The translations under genes were made by a program, and so were the position numbers. Below, piece after piece: positions 32,187 to 43,100 of a stretch of DNA of 64,000 bases. A model generated the notes under the pieces. That model was not told where the DNA came from, searched no databases, and saw only the letters and a program-made list of their open reading frames with translations. Numbering within the stretch: position 1 is the first letter of the stretch; each line of letters begins with the position of its first letter. The stretch is taken from the NCBI GenBank assembly GCA_038030265.1, contig CM075938.1:2457009-2521008 (forward strand), given 5' to 3'. Source of the DNA: Corythucha ciliata. Lineage: Eukaryota; Arthropoda; Insecta; Hemiptera; Tingidae.

Positions 32187-34228
32187 TTACAACTTTTCAA
32201 ATTTTAGAATAACTGGATGTGAAGTAGTGGATACGAGAGGTGATGCAGTGAACTGAAGTGGGTTCACTGATTCTTTCGAAAGAGAAACTTTAAAGTTTGA
32301 TAAAACTGTCGTCAGGCCCATTTTGGTTTGCAGCATTCCGAATCGCATACCTGTGAAATGTGGTAAAATGTTATAAACCAAAAAAATATGAGGCCGTGCA
32401 TCAATTCTATAGTCACCTATGCAAATTCTGGACCCTTCGCCGAATGGCAAGTAAGTGCACGGCTTGAAATTCTTTTCGTTTGACCCGGAAAATCGTTCAG
32501 GGTCGAACTTTTCCGGCTCTGGAAAATATTTTGGATCGTGGTGAAGAGCGTAGATTGGGATTATTACCGTCGTTCCGGGGTCAATAACTAGGTTGCCGTT
32601 AGGCACTTTGTATTTCTTGACGCAGACCCTTGTGATGTATGGAAGTGTAGGATACTTCCTCAAAGTTTCTGGAATTGAAAGTTGACTGTTTATGATTTAT
32701 AATTTTTGTTACTAATTAATGTTTACCTTTAATCACTTGGTCCAGATATTTCATTTCTATCAGTGGCTGGTACGTTATTGTTCCTTGGTTCATTTCTCTT
32801 GTCTCCTTTATCTCTTGCCTGAGTTTGTCCTGCATGTCCTGGTTGACGGCCAGTTCAAATAATGCGCCAGTTAGCACAGATGATGATGTTTCAAATCCAG
32901 CCAAGAAGAAAACCAAACATTGTGCCACAACCAATTTCAAATCGATTTCTATAAGAGTTACGATTAGAATAAAAGAAGGCTGCAGCAATTTATTTGTCTT
33001 CAATTTACCAATGTCATGCGCTGTTTTGTGCTCTGAATCCAACTCCTTCTCGTCGCCCTTTTCAACTGTCACGTGGCCTTTATTTTTCAAATCTATAAGT
33101 AAATTCAGGAAATCGTTCCTACTGACGTTGTTTTCTTCTCGGTATTTTATGGTATCAGAGATTGACTCTATCATAAACTGTTGTAAATGACTTGGGAGTG
33201 GCGATGGCAATCGTTTCGATAAAGTGGGAAACAAAACTCTCATCATTGCGACAAAATTCCCGTAGAACGGCTTCGCTTTTGGGAACACGGCTTTACCGAT
33301 TTCTGTAAACTGACTTTCTTGGTCGTTCATATGATTCAATTCGATGCCAAAAGCGCAAGTCACGATTAAATCCTGGGTGAACCGATTGACGAATTCCTTG
33401 ACGTTGATATTTTCAGACACTTTAATTTCCCGGTTGATTCGCTCAGTGAATTTTTGCGAGCATTCGTCGAATATGCTGAACATTTGTTTCAGTTTTCCAC
33501 TTGTAAACGTGGGGGTGAGCTTCATCCTTAGTGCCCTCCATTTGTCACCTTCGAGAACGAATAAAGTCTGATCTGTTATGCCACCGGCGTCATTATTTTC
33601 AAGTTTAAATCTATTCCTGGAGGGAAAAATTAATTTGCTATTATTCTGGGCTGTGTCGTGATCGTGACCTTAGAGTACATATAGATAGTAATCGCTTCAG
33701 GCTGCGTGGAGGAAAAATTGTGAAGCCAACATTAAGGTCACGTGACTAGTTCGGATTGACCAAGTGCGCGGTGGAGTGGAGTTTCTCACTGGTGAGGGGT
33801 GTGGTGGGGAGGTATGTTTAAGTCACGTGACTTGTTCACATTGACCATGCGGGGAATAGGGCCCTGTTCGGCTGCGCAAAGCAATTATCTCACAAGGTAT
33901 ATTTACTCTAAGATCGTGACTATAATTACCTGAAACACGAAAAATCCTTTATCAAGACATGTTGAATCAATTCTGGATCCCTTAATAAAAGCGATGGTTC
34001 TACAAATCTGTAGAAGCCTCCGTACGGATGTGGGGATAGCTTGTTGTAGTACTCCTGAATGTCGTACCCCTGATATCGTTTCGACAGGATGATATTGGGA
34101 GACGAGCCGGTTGGAAAACGTCCATCAACTTGAGGCACTCCTCTTTTTCTCCAGTAATTGAAATAAGAATTAGCGTACTCATAAACCAGCCACGCAGAAA
34201 AAAGAAGAACGCTCAAAATGAGTAACAT
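32187..34228 (-). CDS. Cytochrome P450, CYP6-like (CYP3 clan), copy 1
   Basis: Five exons on the minus strand: 34228-33930, 33616-33009, 32948-32727, 32668-32417, 32350-32187, all with GT/AG introns; together 1,545 nt, 514 aa plus stop. The N terminus has a membrane anchor (MLLILSVLLFSAWLVYEY) followed by basic WRKRGVP and a Pro/Gly hinge, so it should sit in the ER membrane. Signatures are all there: helix C KWRALR, helix I FFLAGFETSS, ETLR (ExxR), FDPERF, and the haem loop FGEGSRICIG with the Cys ligand, interrupted after CIG by the last intron. Intron 3 (60 bp) and intron 5' of the last exon (66 bp) are both multiples of three. Such enzymes hydroxylate plant toxins and insecticides with NADPH-P450 reductase. 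The substrate is unknown. Confidence 0.9.
33737..33831. promoter_or_regulatory. Two GTCACGTGAC palindromes in P450 copy 1 intron 1
   Basis: GTCACGTGAC occurs at 33737-33746 and 33822-33831, each followed by a related 15-bp stretch (TAGTTCGGATTGACC and TTGTTCACATTGACC). The palindrome contains an E-box CACGTG flanked by TGAC half sites. The same pair is present in copy 2. A regulatory role for bHLH- or bZIP-type factors is inferred only from conservation and sequence. Confidence 0.45.
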
Positions 34229-35084
34229 TTCAAGTCAATATGATTTTAAGAGGACGGACGAGGATAAGACGAACAAATATTTTTACTTGCGTAATAAAAC
34301 TGCGTCTCCAATCCAAGCATGAATGTACAGTTTCTAACTTCTAACTGTCTAACTAAATCACTTCAGGTCAAGGGTGCCCATCCCCCCCAAGCTGAAGGCC
34401 GCATCTCCCCCCAAAAAAATCGCCCCCACCCCTCTTCCACTTAAACTTAAACCCAAACCAAAACCCCACTTAAACTTAGGTGAATAAATTAGTGCAAATT
34501 GATCAGATGTATTGTCAGTTATGAAATTACCGATGGTACTGCTTTACTTTTGGTCATCAACCTGACATCATTAATTAAAACGTTAACTCGTTAATTCGTT
34601 ATCAAAAAATTTACCTCTTTTTGCCCAGTAAAATAAGGTGTCGAAGGTTGCAATAATTAGAGTAGATGATTTTTTCATTTCATGTTGTTGAAGGTGGTGA
34701 ACGTATGATGTGTTCAAATTGTTGACCTCGGAAAACCTTGGGATCATCCTTGGATTCAGGAAAGACGGCGCAATTTTTGGATTTTTTTTTTCGGGTTTAG
34801 ACGCTTTTTTTTTACTTAAGTAGTTTTGTTGAATTCTATTGCGACTCAAGCATTATATTGGCCTCCTACAAGGACAAAGAGGGATTTTTCTACTTTATCA
34901 ACAGAAACATAGACTCTCATCGGCCAGGCAAGCTTAGAAGCATTAAAAAAATAGTATCTCATTCTCCTGGAGAAAGCCGAAAAGCCCAATCTTAATATTT
35001 TTTTTTTTTTTCAATAAGAGGTGTATTAAAAATAATGTTTTTCCCACGCCTACGCTTTATCACGTATAAAAACTTAGTAAAGTG
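34229..35084. other. P450 copy 1 upstream region; no other gene
   Basis: The first ~310 bases (to about 34540) are homologous to the upstream region of copy 2 (57804-58205), including a C-run and GATCAGATGTATTGTCAGTTAT, so the duplicated unit includes the promoter region. No clear TATA box could be pinned. 34541-35084 has T-runs and no gene that I can support. Confidence 0.5.
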
Positions 35085-35262
35085 CTAATTCCCTGGTCCC
35101 TACTTAAACAAAATAGAAAAAATCCCTAATTTGCGGATAATATTGAGAAAAACGCCAACTCGAGGAAAGTTAAGAAACAGTGCTAATTCACGGGATAAAA
35201 ACGCTACTTTGCTGATGAAGTTGAGAAAAAGCGCAAATTTCTGGTTATCTGCGGTGAGGGGG
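35085..35262 (-). repeat. Satellite remnant left of the nested gypsy
   Basis: A few reversed-type units are recognisable (GAGAAAAACGCCAACTCGAGG, AAACAGTGCTAATTCACGGG, TTGAGAAAAAGCGCAAATTT, quoted in part). The same orientation resumes at 49147 behind the nest, suggesting the whole 13.9-kb nest lies in one satellite array. Confidence 0.6.
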
Positions 35263-35316
35263 TGTTTTGAGATTGAAAAGAATCAAATTCTTTACATGGT
35301 GGCAGCGCTAAAATTA
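35263..35316 (+). repeat. 5' LTR end and primer-binding site of gypsy A
   Basis: Only the last 34 bp of the LTR remain (35263-35296, ending ACA). TGGTGGCAGCGC (35297-35308) is the expected position of the tRNA primer site. ATG of gag follows at 35316. The tRNA cannot be named with certainty. Confidence 0.55.
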
Positions 35317-35958
35317 TGAGCGAAGAATTAATTTCCACGCGATCAGAAGGTGTTCGCGTTCAGATAGTGAATTAGCAGTATCCAGTTCTTTTCAAATAAC
35401 TTCCGCCGGAATTCTTCGATCTACGAGACCCTTCGAAATGGTCGCGGTGGATTCGTAGATTTGAAGTCGTTTCGTTGCGCGTCGGGACTCTCAGAAAGAC
35501 GTGAAGTCCAGCAAATTAACACGCTCGTGTACAGCCTCGGTGATGAAGGGGACGACCTTCTCACCTCGTTGGGACTTCCACCGGAGAAAAGAGAGACTTA
35601 CGACGCTGTGAAAATGAAATTGGATGAATGTTTCTCCGTCAGAGTGAATCTTTTTTACGAAAGAGCGAAATTTCTTCAGAGGAACCAATTGCAGGGTGAA
35701 TCTGCAAGGTCGTACATTAATTGTCTATTTTCTCTTGCAGAAAAATGCCAGTGGAAGTGCGATGCTTGTACCATAGCGAGTAAAAGGAAGAAGTGAAGAC
35801 ACTCCTCGCCTCCCGCCCTAGGTGTGGCAGGACGGGAAAACACCAGCGCTAGTATCGCTAAGCGCTGGATGTTCCTTCATTCCAAGCCTGTCAGCTGTGA
35901 GGCAGTTATGATTTAATTTGTGATTATTGATTTGATTATTGTGATTATTGATTGTGAA

Positions 35959-38582
35959 ATGCCATCTTGTTGTGTGCCGGGGTGTAAGGCGGGGTACCTA
36001 CGACAAAACGGGAGAAAAGGTGCAATTTTTCAAGCCTCCCCAAAATAATTTGCCAGCATGGAGGAATGCAATCCCGCGAGAATTCACGCTATCAACTACC
36101 CACCGAGTTTGTTCGAGACATTTTCACGAACGTTTTATTATAAAAGAAGATGTTTTTACCATTCAAGGGGAGAAGAAGACTATGCCACGCCTAAGATGGT
36201 CGCTAACACCCGACGCAGTTCCAGAAATCTTCCCATCTACCGAGTTATCTCTCAAAAATGGTAAGGATTCGAAAACCACCGACTTCTCGATGCTCATCAA
36301 AGGAAAATACTGTATTGATTGATGAAGTTGAAATGAATGATAGTGTCGAATATGGTCCCAGTGAAATCTTCCAAAACGGAAAGGATAATCCTCAAGATAC
36401 ATTACTGCGCGAAAATTCTTTTTTGAAAACTAAAATTAGAGAACCGCAAAAGCAGTTGTTCGTTTTCAAGCAGCGTTTGATGAAATATCAGAATAAAATT
36501 TCTGAGTTGGAAAAGAAGCTGGAGGAATCATCAAAAGCACCACTAATCCCAGGCCTTTCGAAGTGCTCACCAATTGAAAGAGAAGTTATAAAAACCATTT
36601 TACGACAGAATGAAGTTGAATCCGCAAATGGAATGAGATATAAGGAGAATTTCATTCTGGAGAGCGTTTTATTGAAAATCAAATCTCCAAAAGGGTATCG
36701 TCACTGCCTTCAACACAATTTACTTCCTCTCCCGTCACCTCGTCATTTAACACGACTGACTCAAGGCTTGAAATAATGTTCCTTTGGCATTAATGAGCAG
36801 GCAGTGGCAGCTATAGCTCGAGATGTTACTGGTCCTAATGATTACGGCATACTAGTATTTGATGAAGTGAAACTGAGTCAAGATGTGCATTTGAACAATT
36901 CAACCTTCAAAGTAGACGGGTTTACTCCAGAAAACCAGAAAGAAAAATTGGCCAATCACGCGTTGGTGTTCATGTTCGTTCCATTACTGAAAAATTGGGT
37001 ACAACCGGTGGCTGTGTATGCAGCACATAATGCGTCTCCTGGTACAGTCTTGGCAAAATTGCTGTTAGAAGTGATAATACACTTGGAGAACCAAAAAGTG
37101 AAAATTATTGGGTTCACTTCTGATGGGAGCCAATCTAACAAGTCCCTGTGGAAAATTCTTGGGATAAGTGGGAAACTTGCTTCACTCAATAACGCAATAC
37201 CCAATCCAACAGATCCTTCAAGGAAAATCTGGGCTCTCTCAGACGCAGTACACATTTTCAAATGCATTCGCAATAACTTTCTGAATGGCGGAGTACTTAA
37301 ATATGAAAATGAAAATATTCATTTTCATTTTTACAGGCGACTCTATGTAGCTGAACAACAAAATAGTGGATTAAAAGCATGCCCAAAACTGACCTCCATT
37401 CACATCAACCCCAATTCTTTTCAGAAAATGAATGCCCGATTAGTTTTTCAACTCATCAGCCGCACGGTAGCTGATGGAATGAAGACATATCGCTTACTGA
37501 GTTCAGATGGCTTCAGTGGTTCTGAAAAAACTGAACAGTTCACCAGAAACATGAACAGCTTGATGGATATCTTAAATTCAAAGCTTCCTGTTAACGGTTT
37601 GAGGAAAGGGTCTCCCGATTACGATTTTTTGGCTGGCTTTCTGCACAAAATTACGAATCTTTCTTCAGAGAATATGATTGCATCGGACAAGACAATGGAC
37701 TCCCTCCGAGTCACCCTTAAGAGCGTTCTCGACATCGCAGATTTTCTGTTCAAAAAAGGATTCAGGTATTGCCTCACAGCTAAGTTCAACCAAGACCCTC
37801 TGGAGAGACATTTTGGAGTTCTACGGTCTATAAGTGGAGATATTCACCCCTCCACCACAGATTTTTTACACCTACACATGCTACAGTCGATTTACGTGCC
37901 CATTAAGAGTCTTCTGTCGTCATCCATCAACGTCTCACATGGGATAGATTCTCCTGCAGAATCAATGGTCAACCGAATGCGAGAGCTTGCCAAAACGAAA
38001 GAGCTTGACAACAAACTGCTTCCAGAAAAACTGCTGCTGAACTTGAAAAACAAAATGGAACTGACAGAAGACATTGAGGTGAGAGAATTTCCCACGTCAT
38101 ATGCTGATATGCCAGCAGAGGCTGTGTTATATTATTTGTGTGGCTTTTTAATTCATAAAATGGAAAAAATAATTCCTTGCTCAGACTGTAGGGAAACTTT
38201 GAAGATTTCGGAACCACTTGGAGATGATCAAAGTTATTGTGCTTTGACTATCATTAGAGGTTATGCCAAGTCTGCAGGAGATCATTTCCTACAACACCCA
38301 TCACCACCATTTTTTGATCTCATTCGATCGCTAGATCGACAAATTTCGGGGTAAATATCCAGCCTAAAGGAAACAATGTTTTTGGACGCCATACAAGAGT
38401 TACAGACCCTGCCAGTCCCTTTGTCGCTGTTCTGCTCAGAAGAGCACTTGATGAATTTTGCACCAAGCATAATATTTTTCTACCTCAGGTGTCGCTTCAT
38501 ATTTCATTTGAAAGATTCCAGTAAAAAACTCAAATGTACTAGTCGTTCGAAAGCTACCAGTAAATTGTCCAAGCTGCAATAG
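35959..38582 (+). pseudogene. P-element transposase (THAP domain, leucine zipper, RNase-H-like core)
   Basis: ATG 35959 starts a THAP finger: CCVPGCKAG, then CSRHFHERF (C2CH zinc ligands) and the AVPxIF box (DAVPEIF). A frameshift at about 35990 splits the finger. A second at about 36260 leads to a heptad helix (RENSFLKTKIREPQKQLFVFK), as in the P leucine zipper. An in-frame TAA at 36774-36776 precedes CSFGINEQ. The core follows with LVFDEVKL, IIGFTSDGSQSNKSLWK, IWALSDAVHIFKCIRNN (GTP-binding/insert border) and NQDPLERHFGVLR, giving the D, D and E residues of P-type catalysis. The C-terminal tail continues after a stop at 38352-38354 in another frame. So at least two frameshifts and two stops. 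Confidence 0.88.
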
Positions 38583-38635
38583 AAGATTGTGAAACACAAG
38601 GTATCAACCAGAATCGGTACATACTGTACTCCAAC

Positions 38636-39539
38636 CAGTGGCGTAGGAACATCCTAATTTCGGGGGGGTACAAGGATTCAGTGCCCCCCCCCCCCGACCA
38701 ACGGGTCCTAAATTGTACAACCCTGCATAGAAAGGCAAATACCCTCCTCCACCCATAAATTCCACATAGGAGCAGACTCCTACAAACTTTACTCAGCCTA
38801 CCCCTTCTTTCCCACTTTCAGCTCCTCCGTCTTGCGCGAACAATTCATTATGGTCCTTAAAGTTCAGCAAGGTATGCGAAATTGGCTGAACAATGGAATA
38901 TTGAGAGCAAAGGATACCCCGCATTAAGGGGGGTCAAAAGTCCCTTAACCGGGATTTTTTCGGAAGCAGGCGGTAATCATTTGGGACCAAAAAAGAACAT
39001 TTTTACCGAAGCTCGTTTGTCCAAAATGGGGTTTCTTACCGAATTATCGTCAAAAACGTCGTTTTTTGGCCATTATTAATTATTTATTTTTCCCGAAAAC
39101 AGATTCGCACGAATCTTGTTTCTACACAACTATAACTGTCATACATAGTAAATAAATTTACTATTAATGAATCATTTTCCTCCTTGATCAACGTTTTCGG
39201 GAAAAATAAATAATAAATAATGGCCAAAAACGACGTTTTTGACGATAATTCGGTAAGAAACCCCATTTTGGACAAACGCGCTTCGATAAAAATTTTCTTT
39301 TTTGGTCCCAAATGATTATCGCCTGCTTCCGAAAAAATCCCGGTTAAGGGACTTTTGACCCCCCTTAATGCGGGGTACCCTTTCTCGAATATGATAATTA
39401 TAATGTAGGGAGGTACTGAAATGAAAAGGAAAACAAAAAGACCCGAAATCGGGGGGGTACAAATACATAGGGTGTACCCCCCCAACAGAATTTGGGGGGG
39501 TTCATTTGGCCCCTGTACCCCCCCGTTCCTACGCCACTG
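38636..39539. mobile_element. hAT-type MITE inside the P element
   Basis: Terminal inverted repeats CAGTGGCGTAGGAAC (15 bp, perfect) followed by G-rich runs, and an exact 8-bp target duplication ACTCCAAC at 38628-38635 and 39540-39547. CAGNGGCG ends and 8-bp duplications are hAT features. The 904-bp body has no transposase. A foldback element lies in its centre. The MITE sits just downstream of the P transposase gene. Confidence 0.9.
38911..39381. repeat. Foldback element with ~190-bp arms
   Basis: The left arm 38911-39100 and right arm 39193-39381 are nearly perfect inverted copies (starting AGGATACCCCGCATTAAG / AGGGTACCCCGCATTAAG) around a 92-bp loop with ATG-poor AT-rich sequence. Transcription across it would give a long hairpin RNA. 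It is located entirely within the hAT MITE, so it is either a later insertion or the MITE's own core. A clean target duplication was not seen. Confidence 0.85.
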
Positions 39540-40199
39540 ACTCCAACTAACTGTAAGGACTGCCTACTGCAATAAAGACTGTGATTTATTTTGATTTATA
39601 GTAAGGACTGTGATTTATGATGATCTATAGGAATTTACCTACCTAAATGTGATTTCTCTTTCATCTGATGATAATCAAGTCTGTGAATTACCTACCTAAT
39701 TTTAATGTCAACATGTATATCTTGATATGCCATCTCATTTCAAATAATAATGATGATAAGCCTATGAAGCTCGACTTTCAATTCTCCTTCTTTTAAACCC
39801 GCCCATTTGAAAATTTATTCCAGCCACTTTAAAAGCCGCAAAATAACGAATTCTTGATTGTGTGAAGATGCAATTACTTTGAAAAGCTTGAGACCTCTCA
39901 CTCAATGATAAAATTAAGCGTTATTGGCTCAAAATTGCGTCAGACCTATTCTTTTATGAAGAGACCAGTCACAGAAGTTCAGCTTCTAGCGATGGTGGCG
40001 CCCCAAGCGGCTGTCTTACCGAAACAGCCGGAGTGTCTTCACTTCTTCCTTTTACTCGCTATGCTTGTACTTTCGGAAAGGACATGCTCCTGCTAAAATT
40101 GGTCACAGGCCTTGGAAACAGGGATTTGTCGAGTCGCTTACTGTAACACCTCAAAATATAAATACATGCAGTTCCCTCCAAACTCTCCCCCCTTCATAT

Positions 40200-43100
40200 G
40201 TTAAATAAATAAATAAATAAATGATTATTTATTTATTTTAATTATTTATTAAACTTTACAAAGTGAAGCATTTAGAAGTGTATCGTGAAAACTTGCTCCT
40301 CAAATTATTGTCGAAAAAGGGGGAAAAAAGGCAGTGTAGGAAAGTGAATTTTGGCAGATACCTTCGGGATATTGCGGACCATAATGAGAGATAATCATTT
40401 CGGATAGCCGACATGTATGGTCGCGGAGTTTTTTGTTCAGCAGTTTCAACCTGAAAAATTTAAAAACAAAAAAAAAAATCTGCCTGGTTTCGTTGGACAC
40501 ACATGTTTGGCTTCCAAGATACATCACGCGCATCTAGATATTTTTGCAGCCACGCCTCGACCTAGGTCAACCTGCAATGGTTGCGGAAGGTCCTTCATTA
40601 GCCTAAATGGGCATCTTTCCAGGGCTTCTGCTTGTGCGAATATGATGAATCATGCAAATGGACCACGAGACGCAAACATACCAGCCGCTGACCAACAAGG
40701 AGCCGATACATTAGGAGCTGACCCACGAGGTGCCGTTACATCAGAGGCCAATCCAACATCATTAATAACGCTCGAAGAACTAACTATATGGGGCTCCTTA
40801 CATAAATCGATCAGGAAATGGAACTAGAGTCTGGTACAAAAGATGGAGGAATATAACAAAGTTAACAGGAAAACAATGGTACAGTGACATGCCGAGTTAT
40901 TGACTATCTAACAAGTGAGCTAGATGCACTAGTGGACGGCACATACCCCTCCGAGCGGATGTTTGTCTACATATCGGTCATCCTCCAACGGGATAGGATG
41001 GTGAAACATGCTAAGGATATTCGCACACTATTAGATCGAAGGCTCAGGCTGTGGGAGCAGGGAAACTATGACGCCTTAATACAAGAAGCTCTATTGCAAG
41101 ATAAGAAATTAGTCGGCCACAAGCAACCAAAGAAGGAAAGACTGATGAATACATAATTAAAATATTCCACCGCCTAATGCTCCGAGGGAAGGTAAGAGAA
41201 GCAGTTCGCTGGATAGAGGAAGGTGGAACATCGACCATCCTTGCCCCTGAATCACTAATTGATGACCAGGGGAGAACGGTTCTACATGAACTCAGAGAAA
41301 AACATCCGGATCCAGTCATGCCTGACCCATCACTACTAGCGGCTTCAGATGGTGTAGATATCCCTCCGTTGCTGGGAATACAAATCACGGAGGAACACGT
41401 GGAATTTGTAGCTAGGAAACTCCACGGAGGAGGAGGCCCAGGTGGATCAACAGCAGAACAATGGGCTGATTTTTTGCTACGTTTTGATCGACACAGTCAA
41501 AGGCTAAGGACTTCGATAGCAGCCCTGGCCAATCGATTGGCAAATCAAAGTGTACCTTGGGAGTCGATTCAAGCTCTTGTTGCCGGCCGATTAGTAGCAT
41601 TAGACAAAAACCCAGGGGTAAGGCCGGAGAATGCTTGCGGAGGATTCTCGGGAAAATCATGGCTCTAGCAACTGGTGAGGATGTCACAGCAGCATGCAAG
41701 GAAAGACAACTCTGTGGAGGTCTAGCAGCTGGTATAGAAGGGGCGGTGCACACTATGGACTCTTTGTTCTTGGAAAACTCCTCTCCTGATTCCAATTGGG
41801 GCCTCCTTCTAGTGGATGCAAAGAACGCTTTCAACGTGATGAATAGAGCTGCGGCTTTGTGGCATGCAAGAGTTCTCTGGCCAAGATGCGCCCAGTTCCT
41901 GTACAACACATATCGTGGACATGCTGAACTGGTATTCCGGGGAAGTGAAGAAAAGCTACACAGTAAGGAAGGGGTGACTCAAGGGGCCCTCTTGCCATGC
42001 TGCTCTATGGCTTATCCACTTTACCATTGATCAACCAATTAGAAGACTCCAGAGTGATCCAATGTTGGTACGCGGACGACAGTTCAGCCCGAGGCCAAAT
42101 CTGCTGATCTGAAGACTTGGCGGGATAAGCTTCAACAGCTAGGACCAGATTATGGGTACTTCCCTCAAGGTCAGAAGTCATACCTTGTTGTACATCCTGA
42201 TTGTGTGGAGAATGCGAGATCTGTTTTTTCAGGCTCTAGTATAAAGATTGTGACTGGTCAGCGATTTCTTGGGGGCTATGTTGGAGAAGAAGGGATGAAA
42301 CAGAGCTTTCTAGATTCCAAAGTTGAAAGCTGGATCAAGTTGGTGGAAAAGTTGTCCCAAGCAGGTAAATCACAACCACAGGCTGCTTACGCCGCATTTG
42401 TAAATTCCATGCAATTCCGATGGCAGTTTGTTCAACGGGTGGTCCAAGGCAACGATAACACCTATGTGAACCTGAAAAGAGCCATTAGGTCTTCTTTCAT
42501 ACCAGCAGTGTTCAAGGGGGAAGCGACACCAGAAGAATGTGATTTGTTTTCGCTACCTGTCAAGAAGGGAGGATTAGCCTTGACAAATCCGGTATCTACA
42601 GCCCAGCCATTCTTTCAGACATCACGAACGGGAACTTCAGTGTTGGCAGATGCAATCCGGTTGGGTGACTCCAATTTCGTCATCGGGCACCATCTTGCAA
42701 CATTGGGTGCAGAGAAGAAAGCCGCAGTTCAGAGAAGAGAAGGAGAAGAGGAGACGCTTCTTCAAGCAATACTCATTGACTTTCCTGAAAATCGCAGGAG
42801 GGCAGTGGAACGCTCTATCCAGAAGCTCTCTGGAAGCAAGTCGACGGGGTGGCTCTCGGTTTTACCGATAAAAAGACAACATTTTGACTTGTCGCCAACG
42901 CAATTCAGAGATGCCCTCGCGTTACGATACATGCGCCCTCCGACAGGTACCCCTTCCAAGTGTGATGGTTGTGGAGGTACATTCTCCATCGAACACGCAA
43001 TGAGCTGTAAGACTGGTGGGCTCATGACCCGACGGCACAATGAAGTGCGAGATGTGTTGGGCCAACTCATGGAGACTGCCTGGGGGAACTGCTTAAAAGA

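Larger units (their letters stand above)
35772..40063 (+). mobile_element. P-element family DNA transposon
   Basis: Perfect 34-bp terminal inverted repeats (35772-35805 and 40030-40063), beginning CATAGCGAGTAAAAGG; Drosophila P also begins CAT with 31 bp. The target GCTTGTAC is found on the left (35764-35771) and, sharing one base with the TIR end, on the right (40063-40070), i.e. a 7-8 bp duplication as for P elements. The element codes for a THAP-type transposase and contains a hAT MITE (38636-39539) in its 3' part. Total 4,292 bp, about 3.4 kb without the MITE. Confidence 0.9.
35316..40140 (+). pseudogene. gag: gypsy A gag, split by the P element
   Basis: Part 1 (35316-35771) includes FFDLRDPSKWSRWIRRFE, a frameshift, then SGLSERREVQQINTLVYSLGDEGDDLLTSL and YERAKFLQRNQLQGESARSYINCLF, the capsid-like pattern of K02A2.6-type gypsy gags. 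Part 2 (40064-40140) resumes with CTFGKDMLLLKLVTGL and LSSRLL. The reading frame is perfectly restored when the P element and one target duplication are taken out. A stop early in part 1 (35373) and the frameshift show that the gag was already decaying. Confidence 0.75.

Noticed and set aside
32825..33190. 121-codon frame antisense to the P450 gene, present in both copies (also 56398-56763)
   Set aside because: It is the mirror of conserved P450 exons; its conservation is explained by the sense strand.
39084..39485. 133-codon frame on the minus strand and its mirror at 38882-39079
   Set aside because: Both are products of the same foldback arms; no similarity to known proteins.
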